Positions 27,651 to 55,940 of a DNA stretch of 64,000 nt are shown here, in pieces. The number at the start of each line of letters is the position of its first letter. Position 1 is the stretch's first letter. A program made the position numbers and the translations under genes. The DNA is from Okapia johnstoni. Its lineage: Eukaryota > Chordata > Mammalia > Artiodactyla > Giraffidae. The notes below the pieces were generated by a model, which had not been told where the DNA came from, made no database searches, and worked only from the letters and a program-made list of their open reading frames with translations. The DNA lies in NCBI GenBank assembly GCA_024291935.2, contig CM044312.1:1119501-1183500 (forward strand), in the 5' to 3' direction.

Positions 27651-30600
27651 ACCACCATCCTCAAAACCGTGCCCAGCGGCGGGTGACACAGACCGCTGCT
27701 AGAACACAGTGCTCCCCACAGGAAGCTCACTGCACACCCTGGGCACTGGCAAGCCAGGCCCCATGAGGGCCCCCATGCTGTGACCGCACCTGGGACCAGG
27801 CCTGGGTGAGGCGGACTTGTGGCTCCCATGGCTTCTGAGCAGGAGAAACAAGCATCCAGGCCCAGAAGCATCGGCAGACACGGGCCCAGCTGGCACCTCA
27901 GAACCAAGTCCAGCCTCTGTCGGTCTCCACGTGCCGCAGCCAGGCCCAGCTCAGGAGCTGCCCTGATGGCCATGGAACGCGCATGGCAGAGGTCTGCAAG
28001 GTTCCCCAGCGACGGGCGTATGCGCCCCAAACCCAGGCTCCAAACCGATGCCCCAGACGTCCTCCAGCCTCTCCCAGGGCAGCGGCGTCCAGAGCAGAGA
28101 CGGCTCTGCCCTCAGGGCGGCCGGGGCCGCGGATGCCAGTGCCGCGCCTGGGAGCCAGACGCCCCATCCCGAGGGGGCGCAGGACACTCCTGGCAGAGGC
28201 AAGGCCAGCGCTGGAGACAGAGGCACCGCACACAGCTAGGGCAGCCCTGCCCACGTCTGCTCTGGGGCTCCCAGCCACACTACCCTGGGGTCACATGCCC
28301 ACAGCCTCCTTGCACCCCCAGGGCTGCATGAGTCCCCATCGGGGAGGGACAGGATGCGCAGGTCTCTGCTGGAAGGCGGAGCAGGTCCGGGGGCCAGCCA
28401 CCCGCCAGGCGCGGCCGCCGTGGGCCCAGCAGCCTCGGCCACGTCCTGCCCCCAACCCCTTTCGCCCCAGCAAGGCCCCCCCAGGCGAGGACAGACCCGG
28501 CTCCTTCCTGGGAAAGCCCGGGGCAGCAGAGGCACCCCGAGGGGAGAAGCCTCGGCGAGGCCTGGAAGACTGTTCACCCTACCGCACTCAGCCCACGAGG
28601 GCCTGGACGGGGGATTCGCGCCTGGAGACAGATGTGGGGTGTGCCTGCAAGGGTGAGGCACCGGATCTGCGAGCCCGTCGCTAAAAGTCTCACGATCGCT
28701 GTGCTTCGGGTCTCCGAGTCCGTCCTTGGTTTTGGGCTGGAGAGCGTGTTTCTCACAGGGGCGACCGGTCTTCGGAGGCCCAGTAGCTCTGGGGAAGCAC
28801 TTAGGGTCCTGACCTCAGGCAGCAGGAGGGTGGGACACACACACCGGCCGTGGGCAGTGCCAGAGGAGACACGTTGCCCGAGACACCCCCCCTGCGGCGA
28901 CGCCTGGGCCACGGACGGCTCCGACCGCAGACGCTGCACAGAGGCCGACGGAGGCCCTTCCCTAAGGACAGGGTGGCCCCAAACCCAGGCCTGTCCCCAC
29001 CCCGGAAACGCCCGCAGCCAGGAGTCTTGCACTTTAAGTAACAGCATCAGGCCCTGTGATGCTCAGCTGCTACACTCGGGGCCAGGGCCCCACACAGCCA
29101 GCATCCACCGCATGCCTTCTGCACTTCTGACCCTGGCCCCGGGCCGACCCCCGGCCCCTCTGTGGACGGTTCAACAATGACCACGGCTGCTCCTCGCCGA
29201 ACAGAAACCTCCAGAAAAAGCACACTGTCCACCAAGGGTCACGGAGCGCAGAGTGCCACCACTGAGCTTTGGGTCGCTCTTTAGCACCTGTATCGCACCC
29301 CCCACCCTCAAACAGAGAAGGCTCCCGCTGCAGGCCCCCCAACACCCTGCAGGGGACAGCCCCCCACCCACCCACCCACCATGGCACCAACATCCTCACA
29401 TCCACGCACCGCCCCTGTGGTACAGCCTAAAATTCAGGACTTGAAACCAGCAAGTGACGATGGCCACTGCCATCCCACCTCCACACCTAACAAACATCTC
29501 ACCTGCTGACAACCAACCACTTTTAGGGCTTCTTTCTACAGCTTCTTCCAAGCTTTCCATATGATCCCATCAACTACAAGACACTGCTCGCCCATGAGAA
29601 TTCACCGGGCGTTTTGTTTCAACAACTTACTACGTAAATGCAAAGCACCTCACTCGAAGGAAAGTCAGTCACATCCAATTCAGCCACCCAAATAGAATCA
29701 ACTGTTTCTGGTGTCATTTCCGCTAGCCTTTTCCCGTGCAGGAACTAAGCGCTAATGCACATGGGTTAGCTCAAGCTCCTGTGGGTTACCACTCACGCAT
29801 CCTTTTCACTTGGGAAACTACACACACACCAGAAAATATCCTGCCCTGTGGCACCAAGTGAGACAAAATTTCAACACAAACTGCGACCTGCCGGTCCCTG
29901 CGCGGACGCTCGGTGAAGTCAGCGAGGAGCTATGAGGGGAATGTCCTAGCAGCAGCCACACGCTTCGCTTCTTGCCCCAGATGGAGTCGCAACACAGGCA
30001 GGAATCTGGCTGATAACGTGCAAATGAACGCAAACCTCCTCATGTTGAAAACAGTCACTTTTTCCAAATATGTACAACCCCCCAGGCCTCAGTGCTGGCT
30101 GCTTTTTGCTCTTCTTTGGTGAGGGGGCAAGGGCGGGGTTAATCCCACGCTTCCTCACAGGAGGAATCCCAGTGACACATACTGGGATTACTCAAACACC
30201 CAAAAATGCACCAGTGGCCTGAGAGGATCCCAGTATGCGCCGGCACGCGGGACACTGCCCTGTTCTCACGGGGCTCAGCGCTGACCCACGGCGTGAGCTC
30301 ACACACGGGCCCCCGGCCAGGGGCGCAGACAGGCGGGGACAGGGAGGGAGCAGTCCCCAGGATGAGACTGAGGACTGGAGACGGAGGAGCACAGCGGGTA
30401 CAGGCCCTCAACCACAGGCAGACCGAGAAGGCCGGCGGCGCAGGAAGGGGGCGGGAGGGACGCGGCTGGGTATGGAGGCCAAGGCCACAGCAAGGGCCTC
30501 CTGTTCCAGCCGCCCGAACCCAAGCCCCGCACGGCATCCACGCTGGTGACGCCCCGAGGGGTCGGCCTCCCCACCAGCGCTGCCAAGGCGTGACCTTGCG

Positions 30601-33600
30601 TCCCTCACCCTGCCCTGAGGCAGCCCCACCGACCCCCCAGCCGCGCACCTGTGGAGCTCAGCACGGGGCGTCCATGAGCCGCGGGCTGCTCCAGAGGAGA
30701 CGGGCCCGCCCCTCACACACCAGGGGTGGACGGCTGGAGGCCCGTGGGACGGCCACCAGCAAGGCAGAGGCCAGCCGCCCCCGCTGGGCACTGGGGCTGC
30801 CTGAGGACCCCCGGCTGGCATCCAGGCCCTCGCTCAGCTCTCGAGGAGGCGGCCTTGGGGGGACCTGCGTCTGCCCTCAGGAGCCACTGAGCAGCTCCCC
30901 TGCAGAGCCCACTCCCCTCACCTGCAGAGCCCCCAGCCCGCAGAGCCCTCCCCCGCCCACCCCACTCGCAGAGCCCCAGGCCCCCAGGCTGATGCCACCC
31001 CCCACAGAGACCACTGGCTGGGGCCTGGGCCACGTGGCTGGATGAGGCCCCAGGAGAAGCCATCAGGGCCAGGCTGGATGGGGAGTGGGAGAGGGGGAGC
31101 ACCCTCTGGTGTGACTGGCCTGGGCCCTCCCCGGCTCGGTCTACACTCAGGCGGCAGCGTCCAGGCGGTGCGGCAGAAGCGGGGCTCTCCCCACGATGAC
31201 CAAAGGCCAGCCCCACAGACAGTGACCGACATAAACCATCAGAGAGGACGGACTGATATCTGCAGGGCCACACGGTCACAAAATCTGACTTTTCTCAAGA
31301 CACCATTTAAACCACATAAAAATCTCAGGATGAGTGAGTCTAGTTCCTTAACACTGACATCCGTTAAATACATGTTTTAAAAACCTGTATTACACAGACT
31401 AGCAGGTATGTGCCAAGGAACTCTCAGGTATTTCACCAAAACCCCCACCAGTGGGCACCACAGTGACGGTGCAGCCTGGGTGGAAAGAAGACCCGAAGGA
31501 CAAGACGACGCACGAGTCCCCAACAGGGGCGCATCCAAGGAGATTTCAGAGATACTGACGCTGCAAGAAGCCTGGGAGCAAGCCGGATGATGTCAACACA
31601 CACCAGCGTTCCAAGTAAACCAAAGCCACACACGGACAAATGCAAGTGAAAATACGTGAAGGAAAAATAAAAAGCTTTCAGATGTGCAACATGTACGACA
31701 TTCACCCAAAGGCCACCCCCAAACACAACACAGCTTTAAGTCAAATGAACATGCGACAACTGAAAAGGGAAATTGCCTTATCAGGGCAAGCGAGCAACAC
31801 GGTGGGACAGACGCCTGTGAAATCCGAGGACGACTGCAGGACAGGGTGCTGGACAGTCACCCTCCAACAGGGGCTCCGCGTCATCCCAGAACCACGAGCG
31901 AGGCACCCCTTGCTCCTTGTGGGAGGAGACTAACAACTGCCAGCTCCCAACGCACACACTCCCGCACCCGACTATTCACCGCTGTCCGGGCACCGAGCCC
32001 AGCAGGACCACTCCTACAGGACACCGCCCAACGGCTACAGAACGAGCAAATGTCCACGCTTCACCAGGCAGCACAAGCCCTGGGGCAGGGGCCGCGATGG
32101 GCACCCACGGCCACCAGCAGACCCTGTCCAGCCGCTGGACAGCTGCCCAGGCCACACCCGTGGTGCCACAGCCGTTCCAGAAGCGACTGGAACCCAGAGC
32201 CCGTGTGGCAGGATGCCAGCAGCCAGGCCCCGGACTCCACAGGAGCCTTCCCTGATGCTCCTCAAAGACTCGGGCCCCTCACGCAGCCCCCACAGAAGGG
32301 AGGCAGAGACGGGGCTCGGAGGGATCACCTCTCCTCCCGCCCAGCTCTGGGCTCCGCGTCGCCTCCACATGAGGCAGGGCCTCGGGCTGCAGGCTCCGGG
32401 GAGGGGAAAGCTCGTCAGCGTGGGAAGAGAGCAGCAGGAGAGGCCGGCAGGGCCTGCCTGCACTGGCCTGCAAGGGGCACAGCCACGCCATGGGAGACCC
32501 TGTCTCCCTCTCAGGCGACCTCAGGGTGTGCTGTCAACCCCCGGTAGGTGCACCGTCTTCCCAGGAGCTCCAGAAGCATTTTTCAATAGAAGGCAATTCC
32601 ACCTCATTCCACTTTTAAGTGTAAATGCTCTTGAAGAGGTCAAATCATGTGGGGGTTTTTTTGGTGCAAGCAGAAAAGAGTGTTTTTTTTTAAAGAGTGC
32701 TTTTTGAATGTCAGCAAACATTGCAAAGATGGTGGGACCACAGCCCGCCAGGCTCCACTGTCCATGGAACTCCCCTCCAGACAAGAATACCGGTGTGGAT
32801 GGCCATTTCCTTCTCCAGGGGATCTTCCTGACCTCAGTCTCCTGCAGCTCCTGCGTCGGCAGGTGGATTCTTGAGCGCTGAGCCAGCTGGGAAGCCCAGT
32901 GCCTGGCTATCGCACACCACACAGCTCCTGGGTCTCCACCCCTGCCTCCCGCAGCCGCCCTGGCGCTGACCTCCACCTGACGGTGCCGGCCTGTCCATCC
33001 AGGGGTCACCGACGTCTGCACGTGAGAACCGCAGCGCGCATGAGAGTCAACCGGGCGGCTGCTGGACTCAGGTCCAGGTCCTAACAGTCTGGCCACTTCT
33101 CAGGTGCTGGTAGTTGACATCCTTTTAAGGAAATTACGCCTCCCAATTTTAAGCTGGAAAGTCACTGGGAATTACTGCTTAAAAATGAGTCACAGCTTCA
33201 TGACTTTTTAGACTTTGGAAACACAGTAACAACTGTGTGCGTCCTCTAAACTACCAATATCCCTCAATCACTGGGGAAAACAAACAGGAGAGCCCAAGAC
33301 GCCGTCTCTCAAGACCGGGCACGCTCTGGGCGTGGAGGGACAGCTTCCAGGACGTGAGGAAGGCCCCAGGAGGGCACCAGAAGGGCAAGGGCTGACCACC
33401 CTCCACTGAGGCAGGCCGCCCCGCATCCCCAGGAGGTAGCACGGCCTCCGCAGAGCAGCAAGAGAGGGCAGGCCACACTGCATCCGCTCCAGCGCTCCCA
33501 GCTCCGAGGGCCTGCAACTCTGGACTCACGCCCCTGCTCGTGAGTCTCCTGTGAGACGCCAGGACGAAGGGAGAGGGCGGAAAGGGTGCAGGACACCGCG

Positions 33601-36600
33601 GGCTGGGCGCCTCTCCAGGGGCAGATGAGCCCTCCGGGGGGAGAGACGGACAACGCATAATCCACTGCAGGATCCGCTGTGAGACCAAGCCACCGGCATC
33701 CATGATGCAGGGTCCAGAGGACCGGAACACACACACCAGGAGGCGCCCCATGGCCTCCCACGCAGGACGCGGTGGTCACGGAGGGTGGGAGGCCTGGGGG
33801 ACGAGGTGCCCAGCTCACTGTGGGGGCTGCAGAAGTGAGCCCTGCAGACCACGTGACAGACCCCTCGGGCGGACCCAGCACCTGCGCGGGGAGGCAGAGC
33901 AGGAACAGACAGCCCACCCTCGTGGGGTCTGTCCTCCCACGGCGGCTGGGATGCACAAGACAACTGTTCTCTGAGTACCGAGTCAGAGCGAAAAGGAAGA
34001 CATCCGGCCACAGTTTCCACGCGGTGCGCACCTCCCCCAGTCCAAACCTCAGTCGAGGCTTCGGGGGGCAGCCTGGTGACAGCGGCAGATGGAGCGTGAG
34101 CAGAGAGCAAGCAGCGGGCCTTCCAGGGCCCAGCGCCCTGCTCACCGACAGGACGGCTATGCACAGTCCCAGCGAGGGGTCCTGTACCCTCCTCACCATG
34201 ATGCCGAGATTCCTGCTCACAGAGAAGGAGCTACTGTGACCTCACTTCCTCTGACCTTGATAAGGAGCGAGACAGTGTGACCAGTCACCAAAAAGCAGGG
34301 GGAGAAAAGTCTTACATTTTAACTGCTGGTCACACTCAGGACTAACTCTCCATCTAGCTAAGCCAATTCATTACAACTGCAAGGACTCGCAGATTCAAAG
34401 GTGCGAGACAAGGATGGAAAGTCACAACGTGACCAGTTCTAGAAGCAGAAGCCTCAGACTTAAAGGATGTAGCCAAGAATGAGAGGGAGAAACCGGTGAT
34501 TTACACCAACGCCTTTACACCTGAGTCACTAAACCACCCACTGCAAAAGCAGCAACCACCTCGAGAATCACTAAGCGGGGCAGGATCCGGCGTTTAAAGT
34601 AAAAGGCCACTGGTCACATACATACAGTCCACCCCAACCGGAGCAGACAGCAACGAGTGAGCAAATTCACTCAACCATCCTGGCTCGAAAGCCCCCTGAA
34701 ACCGTAGTGACTGCCTGTCCTTTGTGAACTTCCTGATGACTAATCACTGAGGAACGAGCAGAAACAACCGATTACAAAATTACTGCTGGATTCTCGGCTG
34801 GACGCTGCTTGCGTGCGACAGTCCCTGAAGAAGCCAAGGAGAGCTGGTGGGTGACGAGGCAGGCAGGACGGGGCTTCAGCAGATGACGAAGTGAAAACCA
34901 ACTGGAACAATGCCATCCCACACACACAACGGTGGCCGAGACCCCGGCAGACCAGAGACACGGGGTACCAGGGCTAGCTGCAGGAAGTCTACAGCTCTCC
35001 CCGCAGACCTGCACAGCACGCCCTGCATGGACCATCGGGAGGAAGGGGAACCAGCAGGGCAGGCGTGAACGCCGGGATCATCTGTATCACAAAGAAACCC
35101 TGACTGGGCTTCAGAACGCAAACCCGGAAGCTTTGGAGCCCCGAAAAGACAGGAAGGAGGCACCAGCCATCAGTGAACTACACCTGGCCGGCGGCGGGGA
35201 GAAGGCGAGGAAGGAGAAACAGCGTGAGCGCAAGAACTACAGCACTGCTGTCCCGAGACTGGGCTCCAAGGACTAAACGAAGCCCTCCATCCCGGACGGC
35301 AGAGGGCTCCCTGAACGTGGACAGAGCACGGCCACCGGCAGCCTCGGGGGGCGGGGGGCTCAATTCCTACTTCGAAGACCCCGGGGCCCCAGGAAGGCTT
35401 TTAACCGGTGAGTACAGGGACTAAGGAGAGCAGAGCTGTGCCGACAGTGAGAAGCCGCTGCTCGCAGGGCCCCGGGCTTGAGGATGCCGGCAGCGCCGCA
35501 CACAGCAGCCTGCCTGTGCACAGCCGCTTCCCGGCACAGGGGCCCGAGGCTGCAGACACCAGCCTGACCGTGTCCAAGGGCCCCGGGAAGACGAGCTGAC
35601 CACGCCGAACTCGCCACCTGCCTCGCCGACGGGCCTGTCCACATCCGTGGGAACACCGGCCACTCCCCGGGCGGCGCCCCCAGAACACCGTCACCGCAGA
35701 CAGCTGTCTGCACGCATGCGCTCGGCCGGACGACACACTCAGAGATACGCTCTCGGAGACACTGACCGCTGAGGGGTGCACCAGACTCTTCTTCACTGAC
35801 CTGGTGTCCCGAGGCGGCCTTGAACCTGTTCCACTCAGCAGTCCATCGCACCCATCAAATACCAATGTCAAGTCCCGGGACCCTCTCCCTGAGTGACTGA
35901 GGCCAGCCGCGGGCTGACAGCACAGACGCAGCACGCCCCCCGGGGCCGGGCGTGGCCCCAGCGGACTTCTCGGCGCGGCTTTCCAGCGTGACTGCCCACA
36001 TCCGCCTCCTCGCAGGCTCCCTGTGCTAAGACGGAGCTGCACAGCTGCCCTTTCCTTGTCTTCCTAGGTCCAGGTGTCTCCCATACTTACATTCAAGTAT
36101 CCAATGCTTCTTTAAACAGCTTCTTCTAGCAGTTTCACGCTGTTTAGTTTCAACACAAACTTGAGTAGGGCGGTAAAAAGACCACCTAGCTCTCATGTAA
36201 TATCCCTCTGGCTGGAATTCCAGTTATCAGTGGTCATCATGACAGATCATACTGATCGAAAAACAAAGCAAAGCACCTTTATGTCTGCCCATGCCGGCAT
36301 CATCAGGTGACTACCCTAGGCATGCCATCTTTAAATGAGCGGGCATCAAACGCAGCCTGGAAAACCACACATGCTCCGAAGGGTGGCAAGGGGGACAGCC
36401 GTTTCCTCCCTCCCTGAAGAAATGCTCAATAGATCGGTGATCGTTATTCCACATCAACACGGAACTTTCATACACTCTCCAGATACAACAAAGAACACAC
36501 GTTAGTGAGGTCCAGTGTCAGCCTCGGCGTCCAGACGCAGCAGAAGGCAGGAGCCCCGGGGCCCGGGCACAGAGTCAGAGACGAGGACAGGCCCCACTCG

Positions 36601-36607
36601 GGGAAGA
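27651..36607. other. DNAJB6 long-isoform intron downstream of exon 8, one SINE
   Basis: Apart from the Bov-tA at 32731-32897 I recognise nothing. The section 29400-30100 and 34200-34760 is less GC-rich than the rest. Several frames of 100-300 residues are open on opposite strands simultaneously and show no domain or splice context. Confidence 0.4.
32731..32897 (-). mobile_element. Bov-tA SINE, diverged
   Basis: Antisense copy recognised from CAGCCCGCCAGGCTCCACTG, AAGAATACCGGTGTGGATGG and the terminal CTGGGAAGCCC. It has lost the BovB-derived tail end. Confidence 0.75.
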
Positions 36608-37235
36608 ACGCACCCGACACAGTTCATTTATTTTCGTTTTCTTTAAAGCGAATGACAAAGACCCAGTTTACCAGCTTGACTTGTTTAAACCTAAGCTTAA
36701 CATTACATAGTTAAACAATTGTCCAAACTTACTAAGTTGCCAGCATTCATGCACAACTAGAAAACATCCTCAATGCATATTAAACCAGAAATGTATTACC
36801 ATTAATGTATTAATATCGTTCACTACTAAATATTGAAAAAAAAAAATTATTTCGTGGAAGATTCGTCCTGGCAATGTTCACTTCACAGCAGGCTGAGACT
36901 GCTCGGCTCACGCTTCAAACACGATGGAAAAGCATCCGTGCTGGTGTTAGTGTACGAAAGAGTCACGGCCACCGCGGATCACGTTTAATAAAAAGCAAAG
37001 TGCATACAGAGATTTACAACAATTTTAAAGACAAATAAAATGGTCCTATTACGTGGTCCCAACAATAAACTCAAAAGTCTATGACAAACAGGGCTCCGAC
37101 GAGCTGTGTATAAATACTTTAGATTAGGTACAGTTATACTGAAAGTCGAGTTCGTTTGAAATCTTCAAAACATGTTCCTGTTAGTCCTCACATGGCGCGT
37201 GCCAGAGTTAGGTTCTGCTACGCGCGTGCGGTCAG
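36608..37235 (-). other. DNAJB6: DNAJB6 short-isoform 3' UTR
   Basis: Sequence following the short-isoform stop at 37236 is A/T-rich, unlike the GC-rich intron beyond it, and runs to an AATAAA at 36627-36632. This gives a 3' UTR of roughly 610-630 nt. The cleavage position is estimated. Confidence 0.65.
36627..36632 (-). terminator. DNAJB6: Poly(A) signal, DNAJB6 short isoform
   Basis: TTTATT on the plus strand equals AATAAA on the coding strand. It is the only perfect hexamer found between the stop and the GC-rich downstream sequence, and TGTGTCGGGTG follows on the coding strand. Confidence 0.65.
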
Positions 37236-51737
<14,502 letters not shown>

Positions 51738-51763
51738 GTTTTAACAGGCTGCTGGAACAAGTC

Positions 51764-53176
51764 CTGCAATCAGAAATCCACGGTCAGTGACGAGACGGCC
51801 CAGGCTGGGCTGGTAGCGGGGTACGGGGGTGGGGGGATGGAGCAGGAGGTGGGAGATGTCACCTCGCCTGGGCACTAACCACCAGCCTGTAGGGCCAGGG
51901 GAAGCCGATTCCAAGTCTCACACCCTAAGACCCTTCCTGATATAGGAAAAAACGCTTTGAAATAGGCTAAGAATAGCCTCAACTAAATAAAACCAACAGG
52001 TGACCGTGCGGCAGCCTTGGGGCCCGCTGCCCACCAGCTGCCAGGCCCCTGGTCCAGACAGACCAGAGCGTCGGTCCCCTCCTCAACACCCTGTCCCCGG
52101 CCTGGGGACGCCACAGGGAACCGCAGACACCTCCCTAGGCAGGCTGCCCCCGCCGGCTCTGACTCGGGGCTATTCCCGGGCCTCCAGCATCTGACGTGAA
52201 AACAAACACATCATCCCCTGTTGGCAGTGCGGGGAGAGGGCAGCCCTAGAGTGGGCCTGCGGGGACTCACAGGACAGGAAGCCCTGCTTCCACCTCCTCT
52301 ACGAAGATGGGGCCTCGGGTCACACGCCAATCACGACCTACACACCTGGAGACTTTCATCTTTAATCTGACTGGTTAAGTCACCTTATTAAACCAATGAC
52401 CAACAACTGACATGAAACAGACCTACACCGCACAAGCATACAAAATAATTTCAGCCAATAAATTAAAGTTTTTCTGTCAGGCAACTGAGCCCTAAACTGA
52501 AGCCAGGCTTTCAGTAGCCTTTCCCCAAATTCTAGGACCAGATTTTGAAAAGAAACATTCTGACTGTAAACAAATATATGAGACCATAACCTCCCTGAGA
52601 CCATTCTGCTGAAGTTAGATATAAATATTGCCACAACTGGGAGACAGTCTGTCTCTCAACACAGAGCACACAGCTGTATTGTATTTCCACTTCTCCACAC
52701 TGGGGAGCAATCCATGGTGAAAACACAAGTCTGCTGCATCGTGACTCAGCATGCAGGTATGCACACCCGCCTGCACAGCCCTCCTTGACTTTACAGAGGG
52801 CTGGCTGCATCTACCTGAGGGTCAGAAAGACACACAAGGAAAAGCCCTCCTTACCAGTCCAAGGACTTCATGCAGAAAATATCTCAAAGATATTAAAGCA
52901 GAATCAAAACTAGAAACCCCTCTGACCAACTCAAAATCCCTAGAAATGTTAGGTAAAAACCCAACACACACATCTGAAGAGCCAACTGAGCTCCCAGGAA
53001 AGCAGGAGCTCAACTACCAGAAACAGAATTAATTATACCAAGAATGGTGATCCCGAGACTGGGGGGGGCGGTTCTGCTGTTGCTGAGTTTTCAGGACGGG
53101 ACTTGTTACTGTGGACGGGAAACTAACGGCTGCGACGAGGATCCACGCAACAATTCAGGTTCCTCTGAAGGCTGTG
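51764..53176 (-). other. DNAJB6 intron 1, proximal part
   Basis: No coding exon or recognised repeat before the inverted BovB. 52380-52620 is A/T-rich. Confidence 0.45.
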
Positions 53177-54290
53177 ACATCCTTTGGCATTGCCTTTGGG
53201 ACTGGAATAAAAACTGACCTTTTCCTGTCCTGTGGCCACTGCTGAGTTTTCCAAATTTGCTGGCATACTGAGTGCAGCACTTTCACAGCATCATCTTTTA
53301 GGATCTGAAATAACTCAACTTAAATTCCACCACCTCCACTAGCTTTGTTCATAGTGATGCTTTCTAAGGCCCACTTGACTTGTACTCCAGGATATCTGGC
53401 TCTAGCTGAGTCATCACACCATTGTGATTATCTGGGTCATGAAGATCTTTTTTGTACAGTTCTTCTGTGTATTCTTGCCACCTCTTCTTAATATCTTCTG
53501 CTTCTGTTAGGTCCATACCATTTCTGTCCTTTATCGAGCCCATCTTTGCATGAAATGTTCCCTTGGTATCTCTAATTTCCTTGAAGAGATCTCTAGTCTT
53601 TCCCATTCAATTGTTTTCCTCTATTCCTCTGCATTGATCACTGAGAAAGGCTTTCTTATCACTCCTTGCAATTCTTTGGAACTCTGCATTCAAATGGATG
53701 TATCTTTCCTTTTCTCCTTTGCCTTTCGCTTCTCTTCTCAGCTATTTGTAAGGCCTCCTCAGACAGCCCTTTTGCTTTTTTGCATTTCTTTTTCTTGGGG
53801 ATGGCCCTGTTCACTGTCTCCTACACAATGTCACTAACCTCCAACCATAGTTCTTCAGGCACTCTATCAGATCTAATACCTTGAATTTATTTGTCACTTC
53901 CACTGCATAATCGTAATGGATTTGATTTAGGTCCTACCTAAATTGTCTAGTGGTTTTCCCTACTTTCTTCAATTTAAATCTGAATTTGGCAATAAGGAGT
54001 TCATGATCTGAGCCAGTCAGCTCCTGGTCTTGTTTTTGCTGACTGTCCAGAGCTTCTCCATCTGTGGCTGCAAAGAATATCATCAGTATGATTTTAGTAT
54101 TAACCATCTGGTGATGTCCATGTGTAGAATCGTCTCGTGTTATTGGAAGAGGGTGTCTGGTATGATCAGTGCGTTCTCTTGGCAAAACTCTGTGAGCCTT
54201 TGCCCTGCTCCGTCCTGCGCTCCCAGGGCCAGCGTGCCTGCTCCTCCAGGCGTCTCCTGACTCCCTGCTTTCGCCTCCAGCCCCTGGGAT
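53177..54290 (-). mobile_element. BovB LINE, inverted 5' segment of a twin-primed copy
   Basis: Read on the minus strand this runs from the end of the endonuclease (AGCAGGGCAAAGGCT region near 54215) into the RT linker. Recognisable parts are LLIAKFRFKLKKVGKTTR, the MGKTRDLFKEIRDTKG stretch and KKRWQEYTEELYKK. It stops at the minus-strand phrase GGCAATGCCAAAGGATGT near 53180. It lies head to head with the plus-strand segment that starts at about 54309, which continues the LINE sequence almost exactly where this one ends. Stops and frameshifts make it non-functional. Confidence 0.9.
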
Positions 54291-54308
54291 GAAGAGGCGT
54301 CTGCTCTG

Positions 54309-55542
54309 GGGGCTAGCACTCATCTCACACGCTAGCAGAGGGATGCTCAAAGCCGGGCTTCAACAGTGTGTGAACCGTGAACGTCCAGATGTTCAAGCTG
54401 GATTTAGAAAAGGCAGAGGAACCAGAGATCAAATTGCCAACATCCGCTGGATCATCCAAAAAGCAAGCGAGTTCCAGAAAAACACCTCCTTTTGCTTTAC
54501 TGACTATGCCAAAGCCTTTGACTGTGTAGATCACAACAAACTGTGGAAAATTCTTCAAGAGATGGGAACACCAGACCACCTGACCTGCCTCCTGAGCAAT
54601 CTACATGCAGGTCAAGAAGCAACAGACAGAACTGGACATGAAACAACACACTGGTTCCAAATTGGGAAAGGAGGACGTCAAAGCTGTATATTGTCACCCT
54701 GCTTATTTAACTTATATGCAGAGTACATCATGAGAAATGCTGGGCTGAATGAGGCACAAGCTGGAATCAAGACTGCCAGGAGAAATATCAACAATCTCAG
54801 ATATGCAGATAACACCAGCCTTATGGCAGAAAATGAAGAACTAAAGAGCCTCTTGATGAAAGTGAAAGAGAAGAGTGAAAAGGCTGGCTTAAAACTCAAC
54901 ATTCAGAAAACTAAGATCATGGCATCCGGTCCCACCACTTCATGGCAAATAGATGAGGAAACAATGGAAACTGTGACAGACTTTATCTTTTTGGGCTCCC
55001 GAATCACTGCAACCATGAAATTAAAAGACGCTTGCTCTTTGGAAGAAAAGCTATGACAAACCTAGACAGCGTATTAAAAAGCAAAGACATTACTTTGCCA
55101 ACAAGTGTCCAAATAGTCAAAGCTATGGTTTTTCCAATATCCATGAACGGATGTGAGAGTTGGACTATAAAGAAGGCTGAGAGCCGAAGAATTGATGCTT
55201 TTGACCTGTGGAGTTGGAGAAGACTCTTGAAGGGTCCCCTGGATTGCAAGGGATCCAACCAGTCCATTCCAAAGGAAATCAGTTCTGAATATTCATCGGA
55301 AGGGCTGATGCTGAAACGCCAATACTCTGGCCACCTGATGCAAAGAACTGACTCACTGGAAAAGACCCTGATGCTGGGAAAGATTGAAGGCAGGAGAAGG
55401 GGACGACAGATGGTTGGATGGCATCACCGACTCGATGGACATGAGCTTGATTAAGCTCTGGGTGTTGGTGATGGACAGGGAAGCCTGGCATGCTGCAGTC
55501 CATGGGGATGCAAAGAGTAGGACATGACTCAGCAACTGAACA
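54309..55542 (+). mobile_element. BovB LINE, sense 3' segment (RT, 3' UTR)
   Basis: It begins at GCACTCATCTCACACGCTAG in the BovB reverse transcriptase and keeps a long open frame to about 55056. RT motifs are visible: YAKAFDCVDHNKL (motif A with its Asp) and LRYADNTSL (motif C). The second catalytic Asp is replaced by Asn, so YADD has become YADN. After a frameshift near 55010 it continues through KKAESRR and the 3' region to CAGCAACTGAACAG. It is inactive. Confidence 0.92.
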
Positions 55543-55749
55543 GAAAGGCTGTAACTGCAGGAAAAGGGGACGAGAAAAACTCCCCAGCGAACCGGAAAAC
55601 GGGACCACTGAGAATCAAAGCGTGAAGCCACAGAACTGCGGAGGCAATGCCACTACCTCCACTAACCCACAGCGCCCCCAGCACACCAAAGCTCCCAAAT
55701 AGAATCCAGCACGGGGACACAAAGAAAGCTGTGCTGGAGAGGTTTATTG

Positions 55750-55940
55750 CTTAGCTGCTCAGTCGTGTCTGACTCTCTGTGACCCCATCGACTGCAGCCC
55801 ACCAGGCTCCTCTGCCCACGGGCTTCTCCAGGCAGGAATACTGGAGTTGGCTTCCATTTCCTCTTCCAAGGGATCTTCGGACCCAGGGATCAAACCCACA
55901 TCTCCTGTACTGCTGGTGTGTTCTTTACCACTCATTCTCA
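55750..55940 (-). mobile_element. Bov-tA SINE
   Basis: Antisense copy with the complement of GCTCAGTCGTGTCTGACTC, ATACTGGAGTTGGCTTCC and GGGATCAAACCCACATCTCC. The tRNA-like head is degraded at its right end (TTCTTTACCACTC). Confidence 0.82.
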
